From Diorhabda sublineata (Eukaryota; Arthropoda; Insecta; Coleoptera; Chrysomelidae): DNA of 64,000 bases. Shown in pieces: positions 50,701 through 63,436 of this stretch. The notes under the pieces were generated by a model. The model was given only the letters and a program-made list of their open reading frames with translations. It ran no database searches and was not told the DNA's origin. The DNA is taken from contig NW_026614316.1 in the NCBI RefSeq assembly GCF_026230105.1, positions 1 to 64,000 of the forward strand, written 5' to 3'. How positions within the stretch are numbered: position 1 is the stretch's first letter; each line of letters begins with the position of its first letter. Both the position numbers and the translations under genes were made by a program.

Positions 50701-52680
50701 AAAGTCAGATACAAACTCATTCAAATATATAAGAAATGTTGAAAATCGACTTCAAATGAGGAAGATAGACTTTGAAAATTTCCAATCAACACAAAGTGAG
50801 AATCGACTTCAATGGGCTTCAATGAATGTAAATCGACGATATCTGACAAAGTCAGATACACACTCATTCAATTATATAAGAAATGTTGAAAATCGACTCC
50901 AAATGAAGAAGATAGACTTTGAAAATTTTCAAACAACACAAAGTGAGAATCGACTTCAATGGGCTTCAATGAATGTAAATCGACGATATCTGACAAAGTC
51001 AGATACACACTCATTCAATAATATAAGAAATGTTGAAAATCGACTTCAAATGAGGAAGATAGACTTTGAAAAATTTCAATCAACACAAAGTGACAATCGA
51101 CTTCAATGGGCTTCAATGGATGTTAATCGACGATATCTGATAAAGTTAGATACAAACTCATTCAAATATATAAAAAATGTTGAAAATCGACTTCAAATGA
51201 GGAAGATAGACTTTGAAAATTTTCAATCAACACAATGTGAGAATCGACTTCAATGGGCTTCAATGAATGTAAATCGACGATATCTGACAAAGACAGATAC
51301 ACACTCATTCTATTATATAAGAAATGTTGAAAATCGACTTCAAATGAGGAAGATAGACTTTAAAAATTTTTAATCAACCCAAAGTGGCAATCGACTTCAA
51401 TGGGCTTCACTGGATGTTAATCGACGATATCTGATAAAGTTAGATGCGAACTCATTTGAATATATGAGAAATGTTGAAATTCGACCTCAAATGAGGAAGG
51501 TAGACTTTGAAAATTTTCAATCAACACAAAGTGAGAATCGACTTCAATGGACTTCAATGAATGTAAATCGACGATATCTGACAAAGTCAGATACAAACTC
51601 ATTTAAATATATAAGAAATGTTGAAAATCGACTTCAAATGAGGAAGATAGACTTTGAAAATTTTCAATCAACACAAAGTGAGAATCGACTTCAATGGGCT
51701 TCAATGAATGTAAATCGACGATATCTGACAAAGTCAGATACACACTCATTCAATAATATAAGAAATGTTGAAAATCGACTTCAAATGAGGAAGATAGACT
51801 TTGAAAAATTTCAATCAACACAAAGTGACAATCGACTTCAATGGGCTTCAATGGATGTTAATCGACGATATCTGATAAAGTTAGATGCGAACTCATTTGA
51901 ATATATGAGAAATTTCGAAATTCGACTTCAAATGAGGAAGATAGACTTTGAAAATTTTCAATCAACACAAAGTGAGAATCGACTTCAATGGACTTCAATG
52001 AATGTAAATCGACGATATCTGACAAAGTCAGATACAAACTCATTCAAATATATAAAAAATGTTGAAAATCGACTACAAATGAGGAAGATAGACTTTGAAA
52101 ATTTTCAATCAACACAAAGTGAGAATCGACTTCAATGGACTTCATTGAATGTGAATCGACGATATCTGACAAAGTCAGATACAAACTCATTTAAATATAT
52201 AAGAAATGTTGAAAATCGACTTCAAATGAGGAAGATAGACTTTGAAAATTTTCAATCAACACAAAGTGAGAATCGACTTCAATGGGCTTCAATGAATGTA
52301 AATTGACGATATCTGACAAAGTCAGATACAAACTCATTCAAATATATAAGAAATGTTGAAAATCGACTTCAAATGAGGAAGATAGACTTTGAAAATTTTC
52401 AATCAACCCAAAGTGGCAATCGACTTCAATGGGCTTCAATGAATGTAAATAGACGATATCTGACAAAGTCAGATACAAACTCATTTAAATATATGAGAAA
52501 TGTTGAAAATCGACTTCAAATAAGAAAGATAGACTTTGAAAATTTTCAATCAACACAAAGTGAGAATCGACTTCAATGGGCTTCAATGAATGTAAATCGA
52601 CGATATCTGACAAAGTCAGATACAAACTCATTTAAATATATAAGAAATGTTGAAAATCGACTTCAGATGAGGAAGATAGA

Positions 52681-53564
52681 CTGAAAATTTTCAATCAACA
52701 CAAAGTGAGAATCGACTTCAATGGGCTTCAATGAATGTAAATCGACGATATCTGACAAAGTCAGATACACACTCATTCAAATATATAAGAAATGTTTAAA
52801 ATCGACTTCAAATGAGGAAGATAGACTTTGAAAATTTTCAATCAACCCAAAGTGGCAATCGACTTCAATGGGCTTCAATGCATGTTAATCGACTATATCT
52901 GACAAAGTCAGATGCGAACTCACTCGAATATATAAGAAATGTTGAAATTCGACTTCAAATGAGGAAGATAGACTTTGAAAATTTCCAATCAACACAAAGT
53001 GACAATCGACTTCAATGGGCTTCAATGGATGTTAATCGACGATATCTGATAAAGTTAGATGCGAACTCATTTAAATATATAAGAAATGTTGAAATTCGAC
53101 TTCAAATGAGGAAGATAGACTTTGAAAAATTTCAATCAACACAAAGTGACAATCGACTTCAATGGGCTTCAATGGATGTTAATCGACGATATCTGATAAA
53201 GTTAGATGCGAACTCATTTGAATATATGAGAAATTTCGAAATTCGACTTCGAATGAGGAAGATAGACTTTGAAAATTTTCAATCAACAGAAAGTGAGAAT
53301 CGACTTCAATGGGCTTCAATGAATGTAAATCGACGATATCTGACAAAGTCAGATACAAACTCATTCAAATGTATAAGAAATGTTGAGAATCGACTTCAAA
53401 TGAGGAAGATAGACTTTGGAAATTTTCAATCAACACAAAGTGAGAATCGACTTCAATGGGCTTCAATGAATGTAAATCGACGATATCTGACAAAGTCAGA
53501 TACAAACTCATTTAAATATATAAGAAATGTTGAAAATCGACTTCAGATGAGGAAGATAGACTGA
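52681..53564 (+). repeat. 6-monomer segment bounded by identical 2-bp deletion units
   Basis: Units carrying both TTCAGATGAGG and GATAGACTGAAAA (loss of TT from GACTTTGAAAA) end at about 52,684 and 53,564, 880 bp apart (6 x 147 - 2). The same linked pair occurs at about 42,250 and 54,735. Within this segment a TAA at 52,797-52,799 breaks the frame, while the paralogous units at 53,611 and 54,785 are intact. Confidence 0.88.
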
Positions 53565-53610
53565 AAATTTTCAATCAACACAAAGTGAGAATCGACTTCA
53601 ATGGGCTTCA

Positions 53611-54784
53611 ATGAATGTAAATCGACGATATCTGACAAAGTCAGATACACACTCATTCAAATATATAAGAAATGTTGAAAATCGACTTCAAATGAGGAAG
53701 ATAGACTTTGAAAATTTTCAATCAACCCAAAGTGGCAATCGACTTCAATGGGCTTCAATGCATGTTAATCGACTATATCTGACAAAGTCAGATGCGAACT
53801 CACTCGAATATATAAGAAATGTTGAAATTCGACTTCAAATGAGGAAGATAGACTTTGAAAATTTCCAATCAACACAAAGTGACAATCGACTTCAATGGGC
53901 TTCAATGGATGTTAATCGACGATATCTGATAAAGTTAGATGCGAACTCATTTAAATATATAAGAAATGTTGAAATTCGACTTCAAATGAGGAAGATAGAC
54001 TTTGAAAAATTTCAATCAACACAAAGTGACAATCGACTCCAATGGGCTTCAATGGATGTTAATCGACGATATCTGACAAAGTCAGATACACACTTATTCA
54101 ATAATATAAGAAATGTTGAAAATCGACTTCAAATGAGGAAGATAGACTTTGAAAAATTTCAATCAACACAAAGTGACAATCGACTTCAATGGGCTTCAAT
54201 GTATGTTAATCGACGATATCTGACAAAGTCAGATACAAACTCATTCAAATGTATAAGAAATGTTGAGAATCGACTTCAAATGAGGAAGATAGACTTTGAA
54301 AATTTTCAATCAACAAAAAGTGAGAATCGACTTCAATGGGCTTCAATGAATGTAAATCGACGATATCTGACAAAGTCAGATACACACTCATTCAATTATA
54401 TAAGAAATGTTGAAAATCGACTTCAAATGAGGAAGATAGACTTTGAAAATTTTTAATCAACCCAAAGTGGCAATCGACTTCAATGGGCTTCAATGGATGT
54501 TAATCGACGATATCTGATAAAGTTAGATGCGAACTCATTTGAATATATGAGAAATTTCGAAATTCGACTTCAAATGAGGAAGATAGACTTTGAAAATTTT
54601 CAATCAACACAAAGTGAGAATCGACTTCAATGGACTTCAATGAATGTAAATCGACGATATCTGACAAAGTCAGATACAAACTCATTTAAATATATAAGAA
54701 ATGTTGAAAATCGACTTCAGATGAGGAAGATAGACTGAAAATTTTCAATCAACACAAAGTGAGAATCGACTTCAATGGGCTTCA
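53611..54784 (+). repeat. 8-monomer higher-order repeat, copy 1 (1,174 bp)
   Basis: Series: THSFKYI, HVNRLYL, ANSFKYI, EKF, a unit with CACACTTATTCAATAAT, a unit with ATGTATGTTAATCG and CAAATGTATAAG, CAACAAAAAGTG, an ENF-stop unit and ANSFEYMRNF. It repeats at +1,174 bp (8 x 147 - 2), the two bases being the GACTGAAAA deletion at about 54,735. Confidence 0.93.
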
Positions 54785-55958
54785 ATGAATGTAAATCGAC
54801 GATATCTGACAAAGTCAGATACACACTCATTCAAATATATAAGAAATGTTGAAAATCGACTTCAAATGAGGAAGATAGACTTTGAAAATTTTCAATCAAC
54901 CCAAAGTGGCAATCGACTTCAATGGGCTTCAATGCATGTTAATCGACTATATCTGACAAAGTCAGATGCGAACTCACTCGAATATATAAGAAATGTTGAA
55001 ATTCGACTTCAAATGAGGAAGATAGACTTTGAAAATTTCCAATCAACACAAAGTGACAATCGACTTCAATGGGCTTCAATGGATGTTAATCGACGATATC
55101 TGATAAAGTTAGATGCGAACTCATTTAAATATATAAGAAATGTTGAAATTCGACTTCAAATGAGGAAGATAGACTTTGAAAAATTTCAATCAACACAAAG
55201 TGACAATCGACTCCAATGGGCTTCAATGGATGTTAATCGACGATATCTGACAAAGTCAGATACACACTTATTCAATAATATAAGAAATGTTGAAAATCGA
55301 CTTCAAATGAGGAAGATAGACTTTGAAAAATTTCAATCAACACAAAGTGACAATCGACTTCAATGGGCTTCAATGTATGTTAATCGACGATATCTGACAA
55401 AGTCAGATACAAACTCATTCAAATGTATAAGAAATGTTGAGAATCGACTTCAAATGAGGAAGATAGACTTTGAAAATTTTCAATCAACAAAAAGTGAGAA
55501 TCGACTTCAATGGGCTTCAATGAATGTAAATCGACGATATCTGACAAAGTCAGATACACACTCATTCAATTATATAAGAAATGTTGAAAATCGACTTCAA
55601 ATGAGGAAGATAGACTTTGAAAATTTTTAATCAACCCAAAGTGGCAATCGACTTCAATGGGCTTCAATGGATGTTAATCGACGATATCTGATAAAGTTAG
55701 ATGCGAACTCATTTGAATATATGAGAAATTTCGAAATTCGACTTCAAATGAGGAAGATAGACTTTGAAAATTTTCAATCAACACAAAGTGAGAATCGACT
55801 TCAATGGACTTCAATGAATGTAAATCGACGATATCTGACAAAGTCAGATACAAACTCATTCAAATATATAAAAAATGTTGAAAATCGACTTCAAATGAGG
55901 AAGATAGACTTTGAAAATTTTCAATCAACACAATGTGAGAATCGACTTCAATGGGCTT
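54785..55958 (+). repeat. 8-monomer higher-order repeat, copy 2
   Basis: Identical in unit order to copy 1 over at least 846 bp in the open frame (54,785-55,630), including the CACACTTATTC, CAAATGTATAAG and CAACAAAAAGTG tags and the TAA that ends it. It diverges after the WTSMNVN unit, where KYIKN replaces KYIRN. Confidence 0.93.
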
Positions 55959-57394
55959 CAATGAATGTTAATCGACGATATCTGACAAAGTCAGATACAA
56001 ACTCATTCAAATGTATAAGAAATGTTGAGAATCGACTTCAAATGAGGAAGATAGACTTTGAAAATTTTCAATCAACAAAAAGTGAGAATCGACTTCAATG
56101 GGCTTCAATGAATGTAAATCGACGATATCTGACAAAGTCAGATACACACTCATTCAATTATATAAGAAATGTTGGAAATCGACTTCAAATGAGGAAGATA
56201 GACTTTGAAAATTTTCAATCAACACAATGTGAGAATCGACTTCAATGGGCTTCAATGAATGTAAATCGACGATATCTGACAAAGTCAGATACAAACTCAT
56301 TCAAATATATAAGAAATGTTGAAAATCGACTTCAAATGAGGAAGATAGACTTTGAAAATTTCCAATCAACACAAAGTGAGAATCGACTTCAATGGGCTTC
56401 AATGAATGTAAATCGACGATATCTGACAAAGTCAGATACACACTCATTCAATTATATAAGAAATGTTGAAAATCGACTCCAAATGAGGAAGATAGACTTT
56501 GAAAATTTTCAAACAACACAAAGTGAGAATCGACTTCAATGGGCTTCAATGAATGTAAATCGACGATATCTGACAAAGTCAGATACACACTTATTCAATA
56601 ATATAAGAAATGTTGAAAATCGACTTCAAATGAGGAAGATAGACTTTGAAAAATTTCAATCAACACAAAGTGACAATCGACTTCAATGGGCTTCAATGTA
56701 TGTTAATCGACGATATCTGACAAAGTCAGATACAAACTCATTCAAATGTATAAGAAATGTTGAGAATCGACTTCAAATGAGGAAGATAGACTTTGAAAAT
56801 TTTCAATCAACAAAAAGTGAGAATCGACTTCAATGGGCTTCAATGAATGTAAATCGACGATATCTGACAAAGTCAGATACACACTCATTCAATTATATAA
56901 GAAATGTTGAAAATCGACTTCAAATGAGGAAGATAGACTTTGAAAATTTTTAATCAACCCAAAGTGGCAATCGACTTCAATGGGCTTCAATGGATGTTAA
57001 TCGACGATATCTGATAAAGTTAGATGCGAACTCATTTGAATATATGAGAAATTTCGAAATTCGACTTCAAATGAGGAAGATAGACTTTGAAAATTTTCAA
57101 TCAACACAAAGTGAGAATCGACTTCAATGGACTTCAATGAATGTAAATCGACGATATCTGACAAAGTCAGATACAAACTCATTCAAATATATAAAAAATG
57201 TTGAAAATCGACTTCAAATGAGGAAGATAGACTTTGAAAATTTTCAATCAACACAATGTGAGAATCGACTTCAATGGGCTTCAATGAATGTAAATCGACG
57301 ATATCTGACAAAGTCGGATACACACTCATTCAATTATATAAGAAATGTTGAAAATCGACTTCAAATGAGGAAGATAGACTTTGAAAATTTTTAA
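55667..57394 (+). repeat. 9-monomer (1,323-bp) spaced duplication
   Basis: The series ANSFEYMRNF, WTSMNVN with KYIKN, and CAACACAATGTG begins at 55,667 and again at 56,990. The CACACTTATTC and CAACAAAAAGTG tags of the 8-monomer repeat also return at about 56,585 and 56,810. This shows block shuffling rather than simple tandem copying. Confidence 0.85.
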
Positions 57395-57786
57395 TCAACC
57401 CAAAGTGGCAATCGACTTCAATGGGCTTCACTGGATGTTAATCGACGATATCTGATAAAGTTAGATGCGAACTCATTTGAATATATGAGAAATGTTGAAA
57501 TTCGACCTCAAATGAGGAAGGTAGACTTTGAAAATTTTCAATCAACACAAAGTGAGAATCGACTTCAATGGACTTCAATGAATGTAAATCGACGATATCT
57601 GACAAAGTCAGATACAAACTCATTTAAATATATAAGAAATGTTGAAAATCGACTTCAAATGAGGAAGATAGACTTTGAAAATTTTCAATCAACACAAAGT
57701 GAGAATCGACTTCAATGGGCTTCAATGAATGTAAATCGACGATATCTGACAAAGTCAGATACAAACTCATTCAAATATATAAGAAA

Positions 57787-58180
57787 TGTTGGAAATCGAC
57801 TTCAAATGAGGAAGATAGACATTGAAAATTTTCAATCAACCCAAAGTGGCAATCGACTTCAATGGGCTTCAATGAATGTAAATAGACGATATCTGACAAG
57901 TCAGATACAAACTCATTTAAATATATGAGAAATGTTGAAAATCGACTTCAAATAAGAAAGATAGACTTTGAAAATTTTCAATCAACACAAAGTGAGAATC
58001 GACTTCAATGGGCTTCAATGAATGTAAATCGACGATATCTGACAAAGTCAGATACAAACTCATTTAAATATATAAGAAATGTTGAAAATCGACTTCAAAT
58101 GAGGAAGATAGACTTTGAAAATTTTCAAACAACACAAAGTGAGAATCGACTTCAATGAATGTAAATCGACGATATCTGAC
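57787..58180 (+). repeat. 15-monomer duplication with a 10-bp deletion, copy 1
   Basis: Units with NVGNRLQ (GTTGGAAATCG), AATAGACG/TATATGAG, CAAATAAGAAAG and a 10-bp deletion at about 58,155 recur at 59,981-60,375. The deletion-to-deletion offset is 2,195 bp, which is 15 x 147 - 10. This copy also has CTGACAAGTCAG (one A lost, about 57,899), absent from copy 2. Confidence 0.9.
58148..58164. other. 10-bp deletion between CTTCAATG repeats, copy 1
   Basis: The normal unit reads CTTCAATGGG followed by CTTCAATGAA. Here one repeat is gone, leaving CTTCAATGAATG. The 10-bp loss shifts the frame and produces an overlapping TGA/ATG. The same deletion, copied, lies at about 60,343-60,359. Confidence 0.92.
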
Positions 58181-59980
58181 AAAGTCAGATACACACTCAT
58201 TCAAATATATAAGAAATGTTGAAAATCGACTTCAAATGAGGAAGATAGACTTTGAAAATTTTCAATCAACCCAAAGTGGCAATCGACTTCAATGGGCTTC
58301 AATGAATGTAAATAGACGATATCTGACAAAGTCAGATACAAACTCATTCAAATATATAAAAAATGTTGATAATCGACTTCAAATGAGGAAGATAGACTTT
58401 GAAAATTTTCAATCAACACAATGTGAGAATCGACTTCAATGGGCTTCAATGAATGTAAATCGACGATATCTGACAAAGTCAGATACAAACTCATTCAAAT
58501 ATATAAGAAATGTTGAAAATCGACTTCAAATGAGGAAGATAGACTTTGAAAATTTCCAATCAACACAAAGTGAGAATCGACTTCAATGGGCTTCAATGAA
58601 TGTAAATCGACGATATCTGACAAAGTCAGATACACACTCATTCAATTATATAAGAAATGTTGAAAATCGACTCCAAATGAGGAAGATAGACTTTGAAAAT
58701 TTTCAAACAACACAAAGTGAGAATCGACTTCAATGGGCTTCAATGAATGTAAATCGACGATATCTGACAAAGTCAGATACACACTCATTCAATTATATAA
58801 GAAATGTTGAAAATCGACTTCAAATGAGGAAGATAGACTTTGAAAAATTTCAATCAACACAAAGTGACAATCGACTTCAATGGGCTTCAATGGATGTTAA
58901 TCGACGATATCTGATAAAGTTAGATGCGAACTCATTTGAATATATGAGAAATTTCGAAATTCGACTTCAAATGAGGAAGATAGACTTTGAAAATTTTCAA
59001 TCAACACAAAGTGAGAATCGACTTCAATGGACTTCAATGAATGTAAATCGACGATATCTGACAAAGTCAGATACAAACTCATTCAAATATATAAAAAATG
59101 TTGAAAATCGAACTCAAATGAGGAAGATAGACTTTGAAAATTTTCAATCAACACAAAGTGAGAATCGACTTCAATGGGCTTCAATGAATGTAAATCGACG
59201 ATATCTGACAAAGTCAGATACACACTCATTCAAATATATAAGAAATGTTGAAAATCGATTTCAAATGAGGAAGATAGACTTTGAAAATTTTCAATCAACA
59301 CAAAGTGAGAATCGACTTCAATGGGCTTCAATGAATGTAAATCGACGATATCTGACAAAGTCAGATACACACTCATTCAAATATATAAGAAATGTTGAAA
59401 ATCGATTTCAAATGAGGAAGATAGACTTTGAAAATTTTCAATCAACACAAAGTGAGAATCGACTTCAATGGGCTTCAATGAATGTAAATCGACGATATCT
59501 GACAAAGTCAGATACAAACTCATTCAAATATATAAGAAATGTTGGAATTCGACTTCAAATGAGGAAGATAGACTTTGAAAAATTTCAATCAACACAAAGT
59601 GACAATCGACTTCAATGGGCTTCAATGGATGTTAATCGACGATATCTGATAAAGTTAGATGCGAACTCATTTGAATATATGAGAAATTTCGAAATTCGAC
59701 TTCAAATGAGGAAGATAGACTTTGAAAATTTTCAATCAACACAAAGTGAGAATCGACTTCAATGGACTTCAATGAATGTAAATCGACGATATCTGACAAA
59801 GTCAGATACAAACTCATATAAATATATAAGAAATGTTGAAAATCGACTTCAAATGAGGAAGATAGACTTTGAAAATTTTCAATCAACACAAAGTGAGAAT
59901 CGACTTCAATGGGCTTCAATGAATGTAAATCGACGATATCTGACAAAGTCAGATACAAACTCATTCAAATATATAAGAAA

Positions 59981-60375
59981 TGTTGGAAATCGACTTCAAA
60001 TGAGGAAGATAGACTTTGAAAATTTTCAATCAACCCAAAGTGGCAATCGACTTCAATGGGCTTCAATGAATGTAAATAGACGATATCTGACAAAGTCAGA
60101 TACAAACTCATTTAAATATATGAGAAATGTTGAAAATCGACTTCAAATAAGAAAGATAGACTTTGAAAATTTTCAATCAACACAAAGTGAGAATCGACTT
60201 CAATGGGCTTCAATGAATGTAAATCGACGATATCTGACAAAGTCAGATACAAACTCATTTAAATATATAAGAAATGTTGAAAATCGACTTCAAATGAGGA
60301 AGATAGACTTTGAAAATTTTCAATCAACACAAAGTGAGAATCGACTTCAATGAATGTAAATCGACGATATCTGAC
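59981..60375 (+). repeat. 15-monomer duplication with a 10-bp deletion, copy 2
   Basis: Second copy of the NVGNRLQ, AATAGACG, CAAATAAGAAAG and CTTCAATGAATG series. It keeps the full CTGACAAAGTCAG hairpin in the unit where copy 1 has lost an A. Confidence 0.9.
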
Positions 60376-60937
60376 AAAGTCAGATACACACTCATTCAAA
60401 TATATAAGAAATGTTGAAAATCGACTTCAAATGAGGAAGACAGAGTTTGAAAATTTTCAATCAACCCAAAGTGGCAATCGACTTCAATGGGCTTCAATGG
60501 ATGTTAATCGACGATATCTGATAAAGTTAGATGCGAACTCATTTGAATATATGAGAAATTTCGAAATTCGACTTCGAATGAGGAAGATAGACTTTGAAAA
60601 TTTTCAATCAACAGAAAGTGAGAATCGACTTCAATGGGCTTCAATGAATGTAAATCGACGATATCTGACAAAGTCAGATACAAACTCATTCAAATATATA
60701 AGAAATGTTGAAAATCGACTTCAAATGAGGAAGATAGACTTTGAAAATTTTCAATCAACACAAAGTGAGAATCGACTTCAATGGGCTTCAATGAATGTAA
60801 ATCGACGATATCTGACAAAGTCAGATACACACTCATTCAATTATATAAGAAATGTTGAAAATCGACTTCAAATGAGGAAGATAGACTTTAAAAATTTTTA
60901 ATCAACCCAAAGTGGCAATCGACTTCAATGGGCTTCT

Positions 60938-61672
60938 ATGGATGTAAATCGACGATATCTGACAAAGTCAAATGCGAACTCACTCGAATATATAAGAAAT
61001 GTTGAAATTCGACTTCAAATGAGGAAGATAGACTTTGAAAATTTCCAATCAACACAAAGTGACAATCGACTTCAATGGGCTTCAATGGATGTTAATCGAC
61101 GATATCTGATAAAGTTAGATGCGAACTCATTTAAATATATACGAAATGTTGAAATTCGACTTCAAATGAGGAAGATAGACTTTGAAAAATTTCAATCAAC
61201 ACAAAGTGACAATCGACTTCAATGGGCTTCAATGGATGTTAATCGACGATATCTGATAAAGTTAGATGCGAACTCATTTGAATATATGAGAAATTTCGAA
61301 ATTCGACTTCGAATGAGGAAGATAGACTTTGAAAATTTTCAATCAACAGAAAGTGAGAATCGACTTCAATGGGCTTCAATGAATGTAAATCGACGATATC
61401 TGACAAAGTCAGATACAAACTCATTCAAATATATAAGAAATGTTGAAAATCGACTTCAAATGAGGAAGATAGACTTTGAAAATTTTCAATCAACACAAAG
61501 TGAGAATCGACTTCAATGGGCTTCAATGAATGTAAATCGACGATATCTGACAAAGTCAGATACACACTCATTCAATTATATAAGAAATGTTGAAAATCGA
61601 CTTCAAATGAGGAAGATAGACTTTAAAAATTTTTAATCAACCCAAAGTGGCAATCGACTTCAATGGGCTTCA
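60938..61672 (+). repeat. Nested repeat, 5-monomer segment, copy 1 (735 bp)
   Basis: Starts with a unit reading TCTATGGATGTAAATCG and GTCAAATGCG (SNANSLEY), then ANSFKYI with ATATACGAAATG (about 61,139), the ANSFEYMRNF/CAACAGAAAG unit, TNSFKYI and a THSFNYI unit ending KNF-stop. It pairs with 62,702-63,436 at exactly 1,764 bp (12 units). Confidence 0.93.
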
Positions 61673-62701
61673 ATGGATGTAAATCGACGATATCTGACAA
61701 AGTCAAATGCGAACTCACTCGAATATATAAGAAATGTTGAAATTCGACTTCAAATGAGGAAGATAGACTTTGAAAATTTCCAATCAACACAAAGTGACAA
61801 TCGACTTCAATGGGCTTCAATGGATGTTAATCGACGATATCTGATAAAGTTAGATGCGAACTCATTTAAATATATAAGAAATGTTGAAATTCGACTTCAA
61901 ATGAGGAAGATAGACTTTGAAAAATTTCAATCAACACAAAGTGACAATCGACTTCAATGGGCTTCAATGGATGTTAATCGACGATATCTGACAAAGTCAG
62001 ATACACACTCATTCAATTATATAAGAAATGTTGAAAATCGACTCCAAATGAGGAAGATAGACTTTGAAAATTTTCAAACAACACAAAGTGAGAATCGACT
62101 TCAATGGGCTTCAATGAATGTAAATCGACGATATCTGACAAAGTCAGATACACACTCATTCAATTATATAAGAAATGTTGAAAATCGACTTCAAATGAGG
62201 AAGATAGACTTTGAAAATTTCCAATCAACACAAAGTGACAATCGACTTCAATGGGCTTCAATGAATGTAAATCGACGATATCTGACAAAATCAGATACAA
62301 TCTCATTTAAATATATAAGAAATGTTGAAAATCGACTTCAAATGAGGAAGATAGACTTTGAAAATTTCCAATCAACACAAAGTGAGAATAGACTTCAATG
62401 GGCTTCAATGAATGTAAATCGACGATATCTGACAAAGTCAGATACACACTCATTCAATTATATAAGAAATGTTGAAAATCGACTCCAAATGAGGAAGATA
62501 GACTTTGAAAATTTTCAAACAACACAAAGTGAGAATCGACTTCAATGGGCTTCAATGAATGTAAATCGACGATATCTGACAAAGTCAGATACACACTCAT
62601 TCAATTATATAAGAAATGTTGAAAATCGACTTCAAATGAGGAAGATAGACTTTAAAAATTTTTAATCAACCCAAAGTGGCAATCGACTTCAATGGGCTTC
62701 T
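61673..62701 (+). repeat. Nested repeat, 7-monomer segment (1,029 bp)
   Basis: Starts with the SNANSLEY unit but reads TCAATGGATG rather than TCTATGGATG. It contains two THSFNYI units followed by TTTTCAAACAACAC, and a TISFKYI unit with GACAAAATCAG (about 62,284). It ends in the same KNF-stop unit. The segment starting at 63,437 begins in the same way, as expected of a 5-7-5-7 pattern. Confidence 0.92.
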
Positions 62702-63436
62702 ATGGATGTAAATCGACGATATCTGACAAAGTCAAATGCGAACTCACTCGAATATATAAGAAATGTTGAAATTCGACTTCAAATGAGGAAGATAGACTTT
62801 GAAAATTTCCAATCAACACAAAGTGACAATCGACTTCAATGGGCTTCAATGGATGTTAATCGACGATATCTGATAAAGTTAGATGCGAACTCATTTAAAT
62901 ATATACGAAATGTTGAAATTCGACTTCAAATGAGGAAGATAGACTTTGAAAAATTTCAATCAACACAAAGTGACAATCGACTTCAATGGGCTTCAATGGA
63001 TGTTAATCGACGATATCTGATAAAGTTAGATGCGAACTCATTTGAATATATGAGAAATTTCGAAATTCGACTTCGAATGAGGAAGATAGACTTTGAAAAT
63101 TTTCAATCAACAGAAAGTGAGAATCGACTTCAATGGGCTTCAATGAATGTAAATCGACGATATCTGACAAAGTCAGATACAAACTCATTCAAATATATAA
63201 GAAATGTTGAAAATCGACTTCAAATGAGGAAGATAGACTTTGAAAATTTTCAATCAACACAAAGTGAGAATCGACTTCAATGGGCTTCAATGAATGTAAA
63301 TCGACGATATCTGACAAAGTCAGATACACACTCATTCAATTATATAAGAAATGTTGAAAATCGACTTCAAATGAGGAAGATAGACTTTAAAAATTTTTAA
63401 TCAACCCAAAGTGGCAATCGACTTCAATGGGCTTCA
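62702..63436 (+). repeat. Nested repeat, 5-monomer segment, copy 2 (735 bp)
   Basis: Shares two rare tags with the segment at 60,938: TCTATGGATG at the start and ATATACGAAATG at about 62,903. The intervening 7-monomer segment lacks both. Confidence 0.93.
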
